A DNA stretch of 64,000 nt from Chloroflexota bacterium (GTDB lineage: Bacteria > Chloroflexota > Anaerolineae > 4572-78 > J111), in contig BOKF01000010.1 in the NCBI GenBank assembly GCA_016860845.1, positions 186,001 to 250,000 of the forward strand, in the 5' to 3' direction. The first letter of the stretch is position 1. Each line of letters begins with the position of its first letter. This document shows positions 1 to 7,237 of the stretch, piece by piece. Under the pieces are notes generated by a model, which was not told the DNA's origin, made no database searches, and saw nothing but the letters and a program-made list of their open reading frames with translations. The position numbers and the translations under genes were made by a program.

Positions 1-161
1 GCTGGCTGCGTACCCGCTGGACTCCCTCAGGCACGTTTGAAGCCGCCCTGGCTACCGGCGCTCCTTCCAGCCTCCCAACTGGCAGCAATGGTGCACAAGC
101 CAAAATCGAAACCGGGCCACACTCCAAAATCCAAAATCTAAATTCTAAATTCCAAAATCTC
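1..161 (+). other. Left edge; open frame running into the ferredoxin gene
   Basis: The frame of the downstream ferredoxin is open from base 3 to 161 with no stop. The encoded peptide is low in complexity (rich in S, T, G, N) and its last part is made by an iterated AT-rich repeat (about 121-160). Either this is the tail of a longer protein whose C-terminal domain is the ferredoxin, or the repeat simply lacks a stop in this frame. The low-complexity composition and the repeat favour non-coding spacer. Confidence 0.4.
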
Positions 162-662
162 TTGGTGATTGACCCTGCTCTCTGCACCGGCTGCCGCATG
201 TGCGAGATGGCCTGCTCTATTGAGCATGAGCAAGTGGTCCTCCCAACTGACAGCCTCCGCATTCGCGTGGCCTACCCCAGCGATGATTTTTTTATGCCCA
301 TGACCTGTATCCACTGCGAAGAAATCTACTGCATGAAATCCTGCCCTTTTGCCGCGCTGGAACTGGATGGTGACTCTGGGATTATCAAAGTTATTGACGA
401 GAACTGCACTGGCTGCATGCTCTGCGTCAAAGCCTGCCCCTACGGCGGCATCTACTTTGTTGAAGAAAAGAAAACCGTGATCAAGTGCGACCTGTGCGGC
501 GGCAACCCCGCCTGCGCTATTTACTGCCCCACCCAGGCTATCACCTTCGCCCCGCTGGATGGGGACACCTGGGGCCGGATGAAACAAAGGGCGGTAGACA
601 ATCTCTGGGCGTTGGTAGAGAAGGACCAGCTTAGAACCAGAAGGAGGAAGCGCCGGAAATGA
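162..662 (+). CDS. Four-cluster [4Fe-4S] ferredoxin subunit of an AOR-type oxidoreductase
   Basis: This is an electron-transfer protein of the polyferredoxin (DmsB/NrfC/CooF-like) type. Sixteen cysteines fall in four groups at about residues 8-18, 49-61, 82-92 and 109-122 (for example CTGCRMC and CTGCMLC), enough for four [4Fe-4S] clusters. There is no signal peptide, so it is probably cytoplasmic. The C-terminus is strongly basic (RTRRRKRRK). Its stop overlaps the start of the AOR gene (ATGA), so the two are translationally coupled, and it most likely passes electrons to or from that enzyme. The start is uncertain: TTG at 162 or GTG at 165, directly after an AT-rich repeat, and the frame is open upstream to the window edge. 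A BamC-like role beside a BamB-like AOR is possible but cannot be settled here. Confidence 0.8.
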   Translation: MVIDPALCTGCRMCEMACSIEHEQVVLPTDSLRIRVAYPSDDFFMPMTCIHCEEIYCMKSCPFAALELDGDSGIIKVIDENCTGCMLCVKACPYGGIYFVEEKKTVIKCDLCGGNPACAIYCPTQAITFAPLDGDTWGRMKQRAVDNLWALVEKDQLRTRRRKRRK

Positions 663-2518
663 CCTACTACGGCTATGCCGGAAAAATCTTGCGGGTCAAT
701 TTGACCGAGCGCCAAGTGACGACCGAGCCGCTCGACCTGAAGCTGGCCGAGGATTTTGTCGGCGGGCGCGGGTTGTCTTCTCGCCTGCTGTACGAGGAGT
801 TGGACCCGGCCTCCGACGCTCTGGGACCGGATAACCAGCTCATCTTCGGGACAGGACCGCTGACCGGAACAGGCGCTCCGGCGGCTTCGCGCTACGTGGT
901 GGTCTGTAAGTCGCCGCTGACAGGCACCATTGCCTGCTCCAACTCCGGCGGCTTTTTTGGCCCGGAGCTAAAGTTTGCCGGTTATGATGTGTTGATTTTT
1001 GAGGGCCGGGCTACTGAACCGGTCTACGTCTGGATTGAAAACGACAAAGTAGAGATTCGCCCGGCGCAGCACTTGTGGGGCAAAACCGCCCCGGAAACCG
1101 ATGCGGCGGTGCTGGCCGAAACCCACCCGGCGGCCAAAGTGGCCTGTATCGGCCCTACCGGCGAGCAGTTGTCGCCCATCGCCGGGGTGGTCAACGACCG
1201 CACTCGCTTGGCCGCTCGCTCCGGCGTGGGCGCGGTGATGGGCAGCAAAAATTTGAAAGCAGTGGCTGTGCGGGGGACTCAAAGCATCAAGCTGGCCGAC
1301 CCCAAAGCCTTCTGGTTGGCCATCCAAGAGGTCAACCGGAAAATTGTCAATGACCCAATTTCCTTTGGCAGCTTTCGCGCCTACGGCACGGCCAACCTGG
1401 TCAACCTGCTCAATGAAACCGGCGGCTACCCTACCCGCAACTTTCAGGAAGAAGTGTTTGAGGGGGCGGCGGCGGTCAGCGGCGAGGCACTCAAAGAGCG
1501 GATGACCCGTACCAACCGGGCCTGTTTTGCCTGCCCCATCGCCTGCACCCGCGTGACCGAGATTGTGGACGAGCGCTTTGCCGCCAAAGGTGAAGGACCT
1601 GAGTTTGAATCGCTCTGGGGCTTTAGCGCGCTGTGCGGCATTGACGACTTGGCGGCAGCGGTCAAAGCCAATTATCTCTGCAACGATTACGGCATAGATA
1701 CCATGTCCCTGGCCGTCACCATCGCTACGGCCATGGAGATGTATGAAAGCGACTTTCTGACTCAAGCAGTGGTCGGCTTTCCCATCGGCTTTGGTATGGC
1801 TGATGAGATGGTCCGCCTGGTCGAGCTGGCCTGCCGGAGTGAAGGATTTGGGGTCGAGTTAGCCCAGGGTTCCTACCGGCTCACCCAAAAATATGGCTGC
1901 CCCCACCTGTTTATGGGCGTTAAAAAGCAGGAGATGGCGGCGTACAGCCCCCGCGTCTTTCAGGGGATGTCGCTGCACTATGCAACCTCTAACCGGGGGG
2001 CCTGCCACGTGCGCGGCAACACCATCGCCGCCGAACTGTACGGCATCCCCCGCTATATGCCCCCGGAGAGCCTTGAACAAAAAGAGGAGTTAGTGCGCCG
2101 GCCCTTCCAGAACTCCACGGCCTATGTTGACTCCTCCGGCATCTGTCTCTTTTCCAAGTTTGCCATTACCCACCGCGAGATTGCCGCCCTGATGAGCGCC
2201 GCCACCGGCCTGAACTTTACCTTTGAAAACTCGCTCATCCAGGGTGACCGCATCTGGAATCTGGAGCGCATATTCAACCTGGCTGCCGGGCTGACCGCCG
2301 CCGATGACACCCTGCCCGAACGCATGTTAGAGCCGGTCCCCGGCGGTCCCTGGCAGGGCAGCCGAGCCAGGCTGCAAGAGCGCATCCAGGTCTATTATCA
2401 GCTTCGGGGTTGGAACAAGGAAGGTCAGCTCACGCCCGAAAAACTTGCTGAATTGGGTCTGATCCAACTGGCGGCGTACTGGCGCAACCACACCCACAAA
2501 ATTGTAGCACAGTCATGA
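659..2518 (+). CDS. Tungsten-containing aldehyde:ferredoxin oxidoreductase family protein
   Basis: AOR-family enzymes carry a tungsten bis-pyranopterin and one [4Fe-4S] cluster and oxidise aldehydes to acids with ferredoxin. BamB, the active-site subunit of class II benzoyl-CoA reductase, belongs to the same family. The protein has 619 residues, usual for the family. The N-terminus (YYGYAGKILRVNLT, then FVGGRGLSSRLLYEEL) is typical. The cluster ligands are visible as C289, C292 and C296 (CFACPIAC) and C496 (SSGICLF), nearly the same numbering as the Pyrococcus AOR. It sits between a four-cluster ferredoxin and a MoaD-like protein with ATGA overlaps at both ends. Near an anaerobic aromatic pathway it could be an aromatic aldehyde oxidoreductase or a BamB-like dearomatising subunit. 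The sequence alone does not decide. Confidence 0.88.
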   Translation: MTYYGYAGKILRVNLTERQVTTEPLDLKLAEDFVGGRGLSSRLLYEELDPASDALGPDNQLIFGTGPLTGTGAPAASRYVVVCKSPLTGTIACSNSGGFFGPELKFAGYDVLIFEGRATEPVYVWIENDKVEIRPAQHLWGKTAPETDAAVLAETHPAAKVACIGPTGEQLSPIAGVVNDRTRLAARSGVGAVMGSKNLKAVAVRGTQSIKLADPKAFWLAIQEVNRKIVNDPISFGSFRAYGTANLVNLLNETGGYPTRNFQEEVFEGAAAVSGEALKERMTRTNRACFACPIACTRVTEIVDERFAAKGEGPEFESLWGFSALCGIDDLAAAVKANYLCNDYGIDTMSLAVTIATAMEMYESDFLTQAVVGFPIGFGMADEMVRLVELACRSEGFGVELAQGSYRLTQKYGCPHLFMGVKKQEMAAYSPRVFQGMSLHYATSNRGACHVRGNTIAAELYGIPRYMPPESLEQKEELVRRPFQNSTAYVDSSGICLFSKFAITHREIAALMSAATGLNFTFENSLIQGDRIWNLERIFNLAAGLTAADDTLPERMLEPVPGGPWQGSRARLQERIQVYYQLRGWNKEGQLTPEKLAELGLIQLAAYWRNHTHKIVAQS

Positions 2519-2763
2519 TTAAGGTATATATTAAATTTTACGGTGGACTGCATGCCCGCTATCCTAATTTGCCCGTAGGCCAAGCTGTCACTTGCAAAAC
2601 AACTACGGGCGCTACTATCGAGCTTCTGCTGGCCGAACAATTCAACCTGTCAATAGAAGAGGTAGCGATTGCCCTGGTCAACGGCAAAAAACAGGAGCTA
2701 ACCCATCCCCTCAAAGAAGGCGACTTGTTAGTTCTCTTTCCACCCATTGCCGGCGGAGTCTGA
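2515..2763 (+). CDS. MoaD/ThiS-family sulfur carrier protein
   Basis: An 82-residue ubiquitin-like (beta-grasp) protein, the usual size for MoaD, which donates sulfur as a C-terminal thiocarboxylate when the dithiolene of molybdopterin or tungstopterin is built. The end reads LFPPIAGGV. The family diglycine is present but followed by one extra valine before the stop, so the GG is not the terminus as translated. The start overlaps the AOR stop (ATGA at 2515-2518), which suggests it serves the tungsten cofactor of that enzyme. An ATP-dependent activating partner (MoeB-like) is not in the window. Confidence 0.8.
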   Translation: MIKVYIKFYGGLHARYPNLPVGQAVTCKTTTGATIELLLAEQFNLSIEEVAIALVNGKKQELTHPLKEGDLLVLFPPIAGGV

Positions 2764-2829
2764 TTTTAGATTGTAGATTTTGGATTTTGGATTGTAAATC
2801 TAAAATCTAAAATCCAAAATCCAAAATCG
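2761..2829. repeat. AT-rich iterated inverted repeat (ATTTTGGATTTTAGATT family)
   Basis: Tandem-like units of gattttggattttagatt on one arm face units of aaatctaaaatccaaaatcc on the other, with a loop of about 4 bases, so the RNA would fold into a long AU-rich hairpin. The repeat begins at the stop codon of the MoaD-like gene. The same unit occurs at about 121-160, 12104-12200 and 22104-22141. Confidence 0.8.
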
Positions 2830-2831
2830 GA

Positions 2832-2860
2832 TTGACGGATTCGGCAAAAAGGGGTATGAT
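2832..2860 (+). promoter_or_regulatory. Predicted sigma70-type promoter of the MalT-like regulator
   Basis: TTGACG (2832-2837), a 17-base spacer, then TATGAT (2855-2860), 32 bases before the ATG at 2893. It follows the AT-rich hairpin that closes the AOR operon. Confidence 0.55.
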
Positions 2861-2892
2861 TTGCCTCCCTTTCAACGACGTTAGGGAGGCGT

Positions 2893-5800
2893 ATGGAAGA
2901 TAGAGAGTTAGCCGGGGAGGCTGTAACTGCCCCCGTTCCCCTAATTTTAACCAAGCTGCATCCCCCCCTCCTTAAGCGCAATATACTGCGGCGGGAACAG
3001 TTAATTACCCTTTTTCAACAAGCTACTGAGCATCGCTTGACCCTGGTTTCCGCCGGAATTGGCTACGGCAAAACCACGCTGCTGGCGAATGCGTTAGACG
3101 CACTCAATTTACCTTTTGTCTGGTATACGCTCAGCCGCAGCGACCGCGATATTGTCACTTTTTTATCATACCTGATTGAGGGTCTAGACCGGCAATGGCC
3201 GGGCTTTGCTTCCGCGCTATGGCCCCACTTGCTCCCTACCCCCAACCGGCAAATTGAATTGAATAAATTTATGGCTGTCTTCATCAATCGGTTGGCTGAG
3301 GTGGCCCTAACTGATTTCTTGATTGTGCTGGACGATTTCCACCTGGTTGAAGTCAATGCAGAAGTGTGTCAGGTGTTGGATTATCTTTTGCAACATACTC
3401 CCCATCAGGCTCATTTTGTCCTCTCGACTCGCGCCACACCGGCTTTACCTTGTCTAACCCGCTTACGGGCTAGTGGTGATGTTTTGGAAATTAGGGAGAG
3501 AGATTTCAAATTTACGCCAGCCGAAATCTCAACCCTTTTGCGGCAGAATTTTAACCTGGAGTTGTCGGCCGGCGTTATCGCTCCGTTGACCAAAAAGATG
3601 GAGGGCTGGGCGCTGGGGTTGCTGCTGATTGGGCAGGCCCTCAAGGGACAAAGGTCGGACGCCGCAAGCCTGATCGCAGCAGGTCTGGAGCGTTTGGATT
3701 CAGCCTTGGGGCGGAGCCAGCCCTTGTTGAAAAACCGCACCGGAGATGGCGAGATAGCCGCTCACTACCAGGTGTTGTTTGAATATCTTACCGAGGAGAT
3801 TCTGCGCCATGAGCCGGAGCCGATTGCTGAGTTTCTGACCAGTTCGGCGATTCTCTCCTGGCTGGAGTCTGCCCTGTGCGATGCGACCCTGGGCCGCTCT
3901 GATTCCGATACGATTCTCCGCTATCTGGAACGGCATAATCTTTTTGTGGTGCGCACCGAAGATGGCTGGCTGCGCTACCATCGCCTCTTTCGTGATTTTT
4001 TGTATCATCACCTGGCTCAAGATCGTGAGCGCTGCCAGGCTTTACACCGCCGCGCCGCCCTCTATTTTGAAGAGCGAGCCGACACAGAAAATACCATTCA
4101 CCATCGCCTGGCCGCCGGTGACTACGACCGCGCTGCTGAATTGATCGAGCTAACATCGAAAGCGTTGCTGCAAGCTGAGCGTTTTGATACCCTATCCTTT
4201 TGGCTCGCCCAACTCCCCCCCGAACTGATTAAGAAATCGCCCAAATTGCTAATCTGCCGCGGACAGAATTTTGAGCGACAAGGTCGCTGGGCGCAAGCCT
4301 TAGAACAGTATGAAGCGGCAGCCCAAATCTATCTGGCTCGGGACGACCTGGTGGGTTTGAGTGATACCCTGGGGCACAAAGGGCAAATTCTGGATTGGTG
4401 GCGGGGCGAGCACACCGAGGCGGAACGTCTCCACCAGGAAGCCTTAAGCTATCTGGGTGAGGCGCATACTCGTCAACGAGCAGCCTTGCTCCGCAATCTC
4501 AGCCGTAATCATCTCTCGGCCGGGAATCCCGCTGCAGCCCAAATTCTTTATCAGGAAGCGCTGCAAATCTACGAGGCCGAAGGAGATCAGGCGGGGGAAG
4601 TAGCTGCCCTGATCAACCCTGGTTCCTGGCTCTATCACAGCAAAGGTGACTTTTCGCGGGCGTTAATGACGCTGCGCCGGGCCGAACATCTGGCCCGTGA
4701 GTTGGGCAATCAACGCTACTTGGCCGAAATTTACAACAATCTTTCAGTCAACCTATACTTTTTGTGGCGCTGCCGAGAGGCGCAGGAGTATGCGGAAAAA
4801 GCGCTGGCGCTGAGCCGGGAAATTGGCGATGAGCATAACGAGTCATATGCCTTGATGAACTTGGCTAACGTAAAAGAGGCTACATGTCAGGCGCCGACCC
4901 AGGAGTTGTACGAGCTGTATCGAGACGTTTTGCGCCGCGAACAGGCCGAAGGCGATCAGCGTTATGTCATCGCCACGCTGGTCTTTATGAGCATCATGTT
5001 GCGACGCAGTGGCAACCTTGATGAGGCCGTGCGCCGGAGTAAACAAGCTCTGCCCCTCACTACCGAGCAAGATTTGCGTTGGTTAACCGGATTTGTTCTG
5101 GTCAACCTGGGTGCAGCCCAGATTGAAATTACCCCGGACGAGGCCCAAGTCACGCTGACAGAAGCTCTAAAAATTCTGACCGAGTGCCAGGATATTTATT
5201 ACTTGACCGCCGCTCATTTCTGGTTGGCTTCGCTGTATCATCACGAACACAACCCCCTTTACCTGGAGCATCTGCGCGAGTGCTTGCACTTAGCAGTAGG
5301 GCATAACCTGGATTACTTTTTTCAAAGTGAGGGGCGCGCCGCCATCACCCTGCTGACCATAGCCCTGGAGCATAACTTGTGGCCTTCTTATGTACAACTG
5401 ATGTTAGCTAGATTTGGCGTTCGCGCTGTCGGAATGTTAAAGTCGCTCCTGGCCCATTCGGATCATGAGGTCCGCCGCCGGGCGCAGGAGGTCTTACGCC
5501 GGTGCAAGGACGATTCCGGGGGTGCACTACAAGGGATTAAGGTGGTTATTCCCTCGCTGACCATCTACTGTTTTGGTCATTTCCGGGTAAAGCAGGGCGA
5601 AACCTGGCTGCCGGAGAAGGTGTGGCAGCGGCGAAAATCCAAGCGGTTGTTAAAATATATTGCGCTTAGCCCCCATTATACCCTTTCCAAAGACCAGTTA
5701 GTTGACCGGCTGTGGGGGGACCTTGATCCAGAGGCAGCCAACAGCAATTTTTATCGGACGCTCTACAATATTCGGCGGGTGCTGGAACCCCAAGCGCCTC

Positions 5801-6324
5801 GCTCCTACTCCAACTATCTGGTGTTGGAGGGGGGCTTGCTGCGCCTGGCCGAAGGTGTGGTGGAGCAGGTAGATGTAACCGATTTTTTGGAGTATCTCGA
5901 AGCCGCCCGGCTGGCCTGGAGAAGGGGAGACCTGGCTGGAGCGCACCATCATTTTGAATTGGCTGTTAACTTATACACCGACGATTTGCTGACCGATGAT
6001 CTGTATGACGACTGGGTGCAGCCGCAGCGCGAGCATCTACAGCATCAGTATCTTTACATCCTGACCAGCCTTGCCGATCTATCCGCTCAGGCCGCTCATT
6101 ACGATCAGGCGGCTCAATATTTACAAAAAATTCTCGAAGTAGATCCTACCCGCGAAGAAAGTTGTATCAGGCTGATCGATTGTTTGGCTCATACCGGTCA
6201 GCCCAGCGCCGCCCTGCCCTATATTGTCGCTTGTGAAAAGGCGTTGGCCGAATTGGGCCTGCCGTCTTCGACGCAATTATCTACTTCAAAAGAAAAACTT
6301 CTGGCTTATAGAGGCCAGCAGTAA
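2893..6324 (+). CDS. MalT-like STAND ATPase regulator with C-terminal winged-helix/BTAD domain
   Basis: A 1143-residue signal-responsive transcription regulator. The N-terminal NTPase has a Walker A at about residues 54-65 (SAGIGYGKTTLL) and a Walker B near 140-148 (FLIVLDDFH). A long TPR-like helical region (about 400-880, with repeated EALQIY and ALALS type helices) would be the ligand or partner sensor. The C-terminus is not a LuxR helix-turn-helix as in MalT but an OmpR-like winged helix (about 890-985, beginning IYCFGHFRV) followed by a BTAD domain (about 990-1130), as in SARP regulators. The reverse domain order is seen in the regulator at 53.5-57.1 kb. It has its own promoter and precedes a PaaX repressor, so it may control the AOR or aromatic genes. 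The target is unknown. Confidence 0.8.
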   Translation: MEDRELAGEAVTAPVPLILTKLHPPLLKRNILRREQLITLFQQATEHRLTLVSAGIGYGKTTLLANALDALNLPFVWYTLSRSDRDIVTFLSYLIEGLDRQWPGFASALWPHLLPTPNRQIELNKFMAVFINRLAEVALTDFLIVLDDFHLVEVNAEVCQVLDYLLQHTPHQAHFVLSTRATPALPCLTRLRASGDVLEIRERDFKFTPAEISTLLRQNFNLELSAGVIAPLTKKMEGWALGLLLIGQALKGQRSDAASLIAAGLERLDSALGRSQPLLKNRTGDGEIAAHYQVLFEYLTEEILRHEPEPIAEFLTSSAILSWLESALCDATLGRSDSDTILRYLERHNLFVVRTEDGWLRYHRLFRDFLYHHLAQDRERCQALHRRAALYFEERADTENTIHHRLAAGDYDRAAELIELTSKALLQAERFDTLSFWLAQLPPELIKKSPKLLICRGQNFERQGRWAQALEQYEAAAQIYLARDDLVGLSDTLGHKGQILDWWRGEHTEAERLHQEALSYLGEAHTRQRAALLRNLSRNHLSAGNPAAAQILYQEALQIYEAEGDQAGEVAALINPGSWLYHSKGDFSRALMTLRRAEHLARELGNQRYLAEIYNNLSVNLYFLWRCREAQEYAEKALALSREIGDEHNESYALMNLANVKEATCQAPTQELYELYRDVLRREQAEGDQRYVIATLVFMSIMLRRSGNLDEAVRRSKQALPLTTEQDLRWLTGFVLVNLGAAQIEITPDEAQVTLTEALKILTECQDIYYLTAAHFWLASLYHHEHNPLYLEHLRECLHLAVGHNLDYFFQSEGRAAITLLTIALEHNLWPSYVQLMLARFGVRAVGMLKSLLAHSDHEVRRRAQEVLRRCKDDSGGALQGIKVVIPSLTIYCFGHFRVKQGETWLPEKVWQRRKSKRLLKYIALSPHYTLSKDQLVDRLWGDLDPEAANSNFYRTLYNIRRVLEPQAPRSYSNYLVLEGGLLRLAEGVVEQVDVTDFLEYLEAARLAWRRGDLAGAHHHFELAVNLYTDDLLTDDLYDDWVQPQREHLQHQYLYILTSLADLSAQAAHYDQAAQYLQKILEVDPTREESCIRLIDCLAHTGQPSAALPYIVACEKALAELGLPSSTQLSTSKEKLLAYRGQQ

Positions 6325-6352
6325 GGTAATACTCAATGTTCAGTAACAATTT

Positions 6353-7183
6353 ATGAGTTTACGCACTCAAGATTTAATTTTTACCTTATACGGCGACTAT
6401 ATTGCGCCGCGAGGAGGCGAAGCCTGGATAGGTCATATTATCGAATTGATGGCCGGGCTGAATACCAGCGCCCAGGCAGTCCGCTCTACCCTGTCGCGGA
6501 TGACCCGCAAGGGCTGGCTGCGCAGCCGGCGAGAAGGCCGCCACAGCTTCTACGCCATGACTCCTAGAGCGGAGGCGCTTTTAAGCGAAGGGGCTAGGCG
6601 GATTTATTACCCTCGCCATGATCCCTGGGACCACTGTTGGTACGTCTTAACCTACTCGCTGCCCGAAAAACGACGCCACCTGCGGGACCGCTTGAGGCAA
6701 CGCCTGCTTTGGCTTGGCTTCGGCCGGCTGAGTTCGGCCACCTGGATTTCCCCCCGCGATCTGCGCCAGGAAGTGACCCAGGTAGCCGAGATGCTGGGCA
6801 TCGCACAGCAGGTTGACCTCTTCAAGAGCGAATATCTCGGCCTTTCCCAGGATCGAGAGCTGGTAGATCGCTGCTGGGATTTGCCCCGTTTGAATCGGGC
6901 CTATCGGGATTTTATCAAACGCCACCAACCGGAGTGGGAACGATATCGAGATTACTTTACCCACAACTCGTTGAATCCCTATGATGCCTTTAACCGCCGC
7001 TTTCTACTGGTGCATGAATACCGCTCTTTCCCCTACGTTGACCCCAACCTGCCCCCCGAACTCTTGCCCGCCGATTGGCCGGGCGATGAAGCCGTTCGCC
7101 TCTTTCAGACCTACGCCGCAATGCTGGCTCCGGCAGCCAACCAATACGTTGACCAGGTCATGATGGTCGAACCGAACGGCTGA
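6353..7183 (+). CDS. PaaX-family transcriptional repressor
   Basis: The 276-residue protein has the PaaX architecture: an N-terminal winged helix (TLYGDYIAPRGGEAWIGHI, then SAQAVRSTLSRMTRKGWLRS), a central domain (WYVLTYSLPEKRRHLRDRLR, GFGRLSSATWISPRD) and a C-terminal part with HEYRSFPYVDPNLPPELLP. PaaX represses phenylacetate catabolism and is released by phenylacetyl-CoA, so an aryl-CoA thioester is a reasonable ligand here. It starts 28 bases after the MalT-like gene on the same strand with no clear ribosome-binding site, suggesting co-transcription. It ends at a strong palindrome that separates it from the convergent phenylphosphate-synthase-like operon. The regulated operon is not shown by the sequence. 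Confidence 0.85.
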   Translation: MSLRTQDLIFTLYGDYIAPRGGEAWIGHIIELMAGLNTSAQAVRSTLSRMTRKGWLRSRREGRHSFYAMTPRAEALLSEGARRIYYPRHDPWDHCWYVLTYSLPEKRRHLRDRLRQRLLWLGFGRLSSATWISPRDLRQEVTQVAEMLGIAQQVDLFKSEYLGLSQDRELVDRCWDLPRLNRAYRDFIKRHQPEWERYRDYFTHNSLNPYDAFNRRFLLVHEYRSFPYVDPNLPPELLPADWPGDEAVRLFQTYAAMLAPAANQYVDQVMMVEPNG

Positions 7184-7190
7184 ACCGGTT

Positions 7191-7233
7191 GAACCCTCTC
7201 GTTCCCAAACTGAGTTTGGGAACGAGAGGGTTC
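7191..7233. terminator. Perfect 43-base palindrome between convergent genes
   Basis: Two 21-base arms (gaaccctctcgttcccaaac on the left plus one base) are perfectly complementary around a single central base. It lies between the stop of the PaaX gene (7183) and the stop of the minus-strand gene (7238), so it can act as a bidirectional terminator. There is no T-run. The CGTTCCCAAACT core resembles dispersed REP-like palindromes, so it may be one copy of a genome-wide repeat. Confidence 0.7.
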
Positions 7234-7237
7234 CTAT

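Noticed and set aside
968..1765. Minus-strand open frame of 265 codons inside the AOR gene
   Set aside because: Shadow of the AOR coding frame, which has all expected cysteine ligands.
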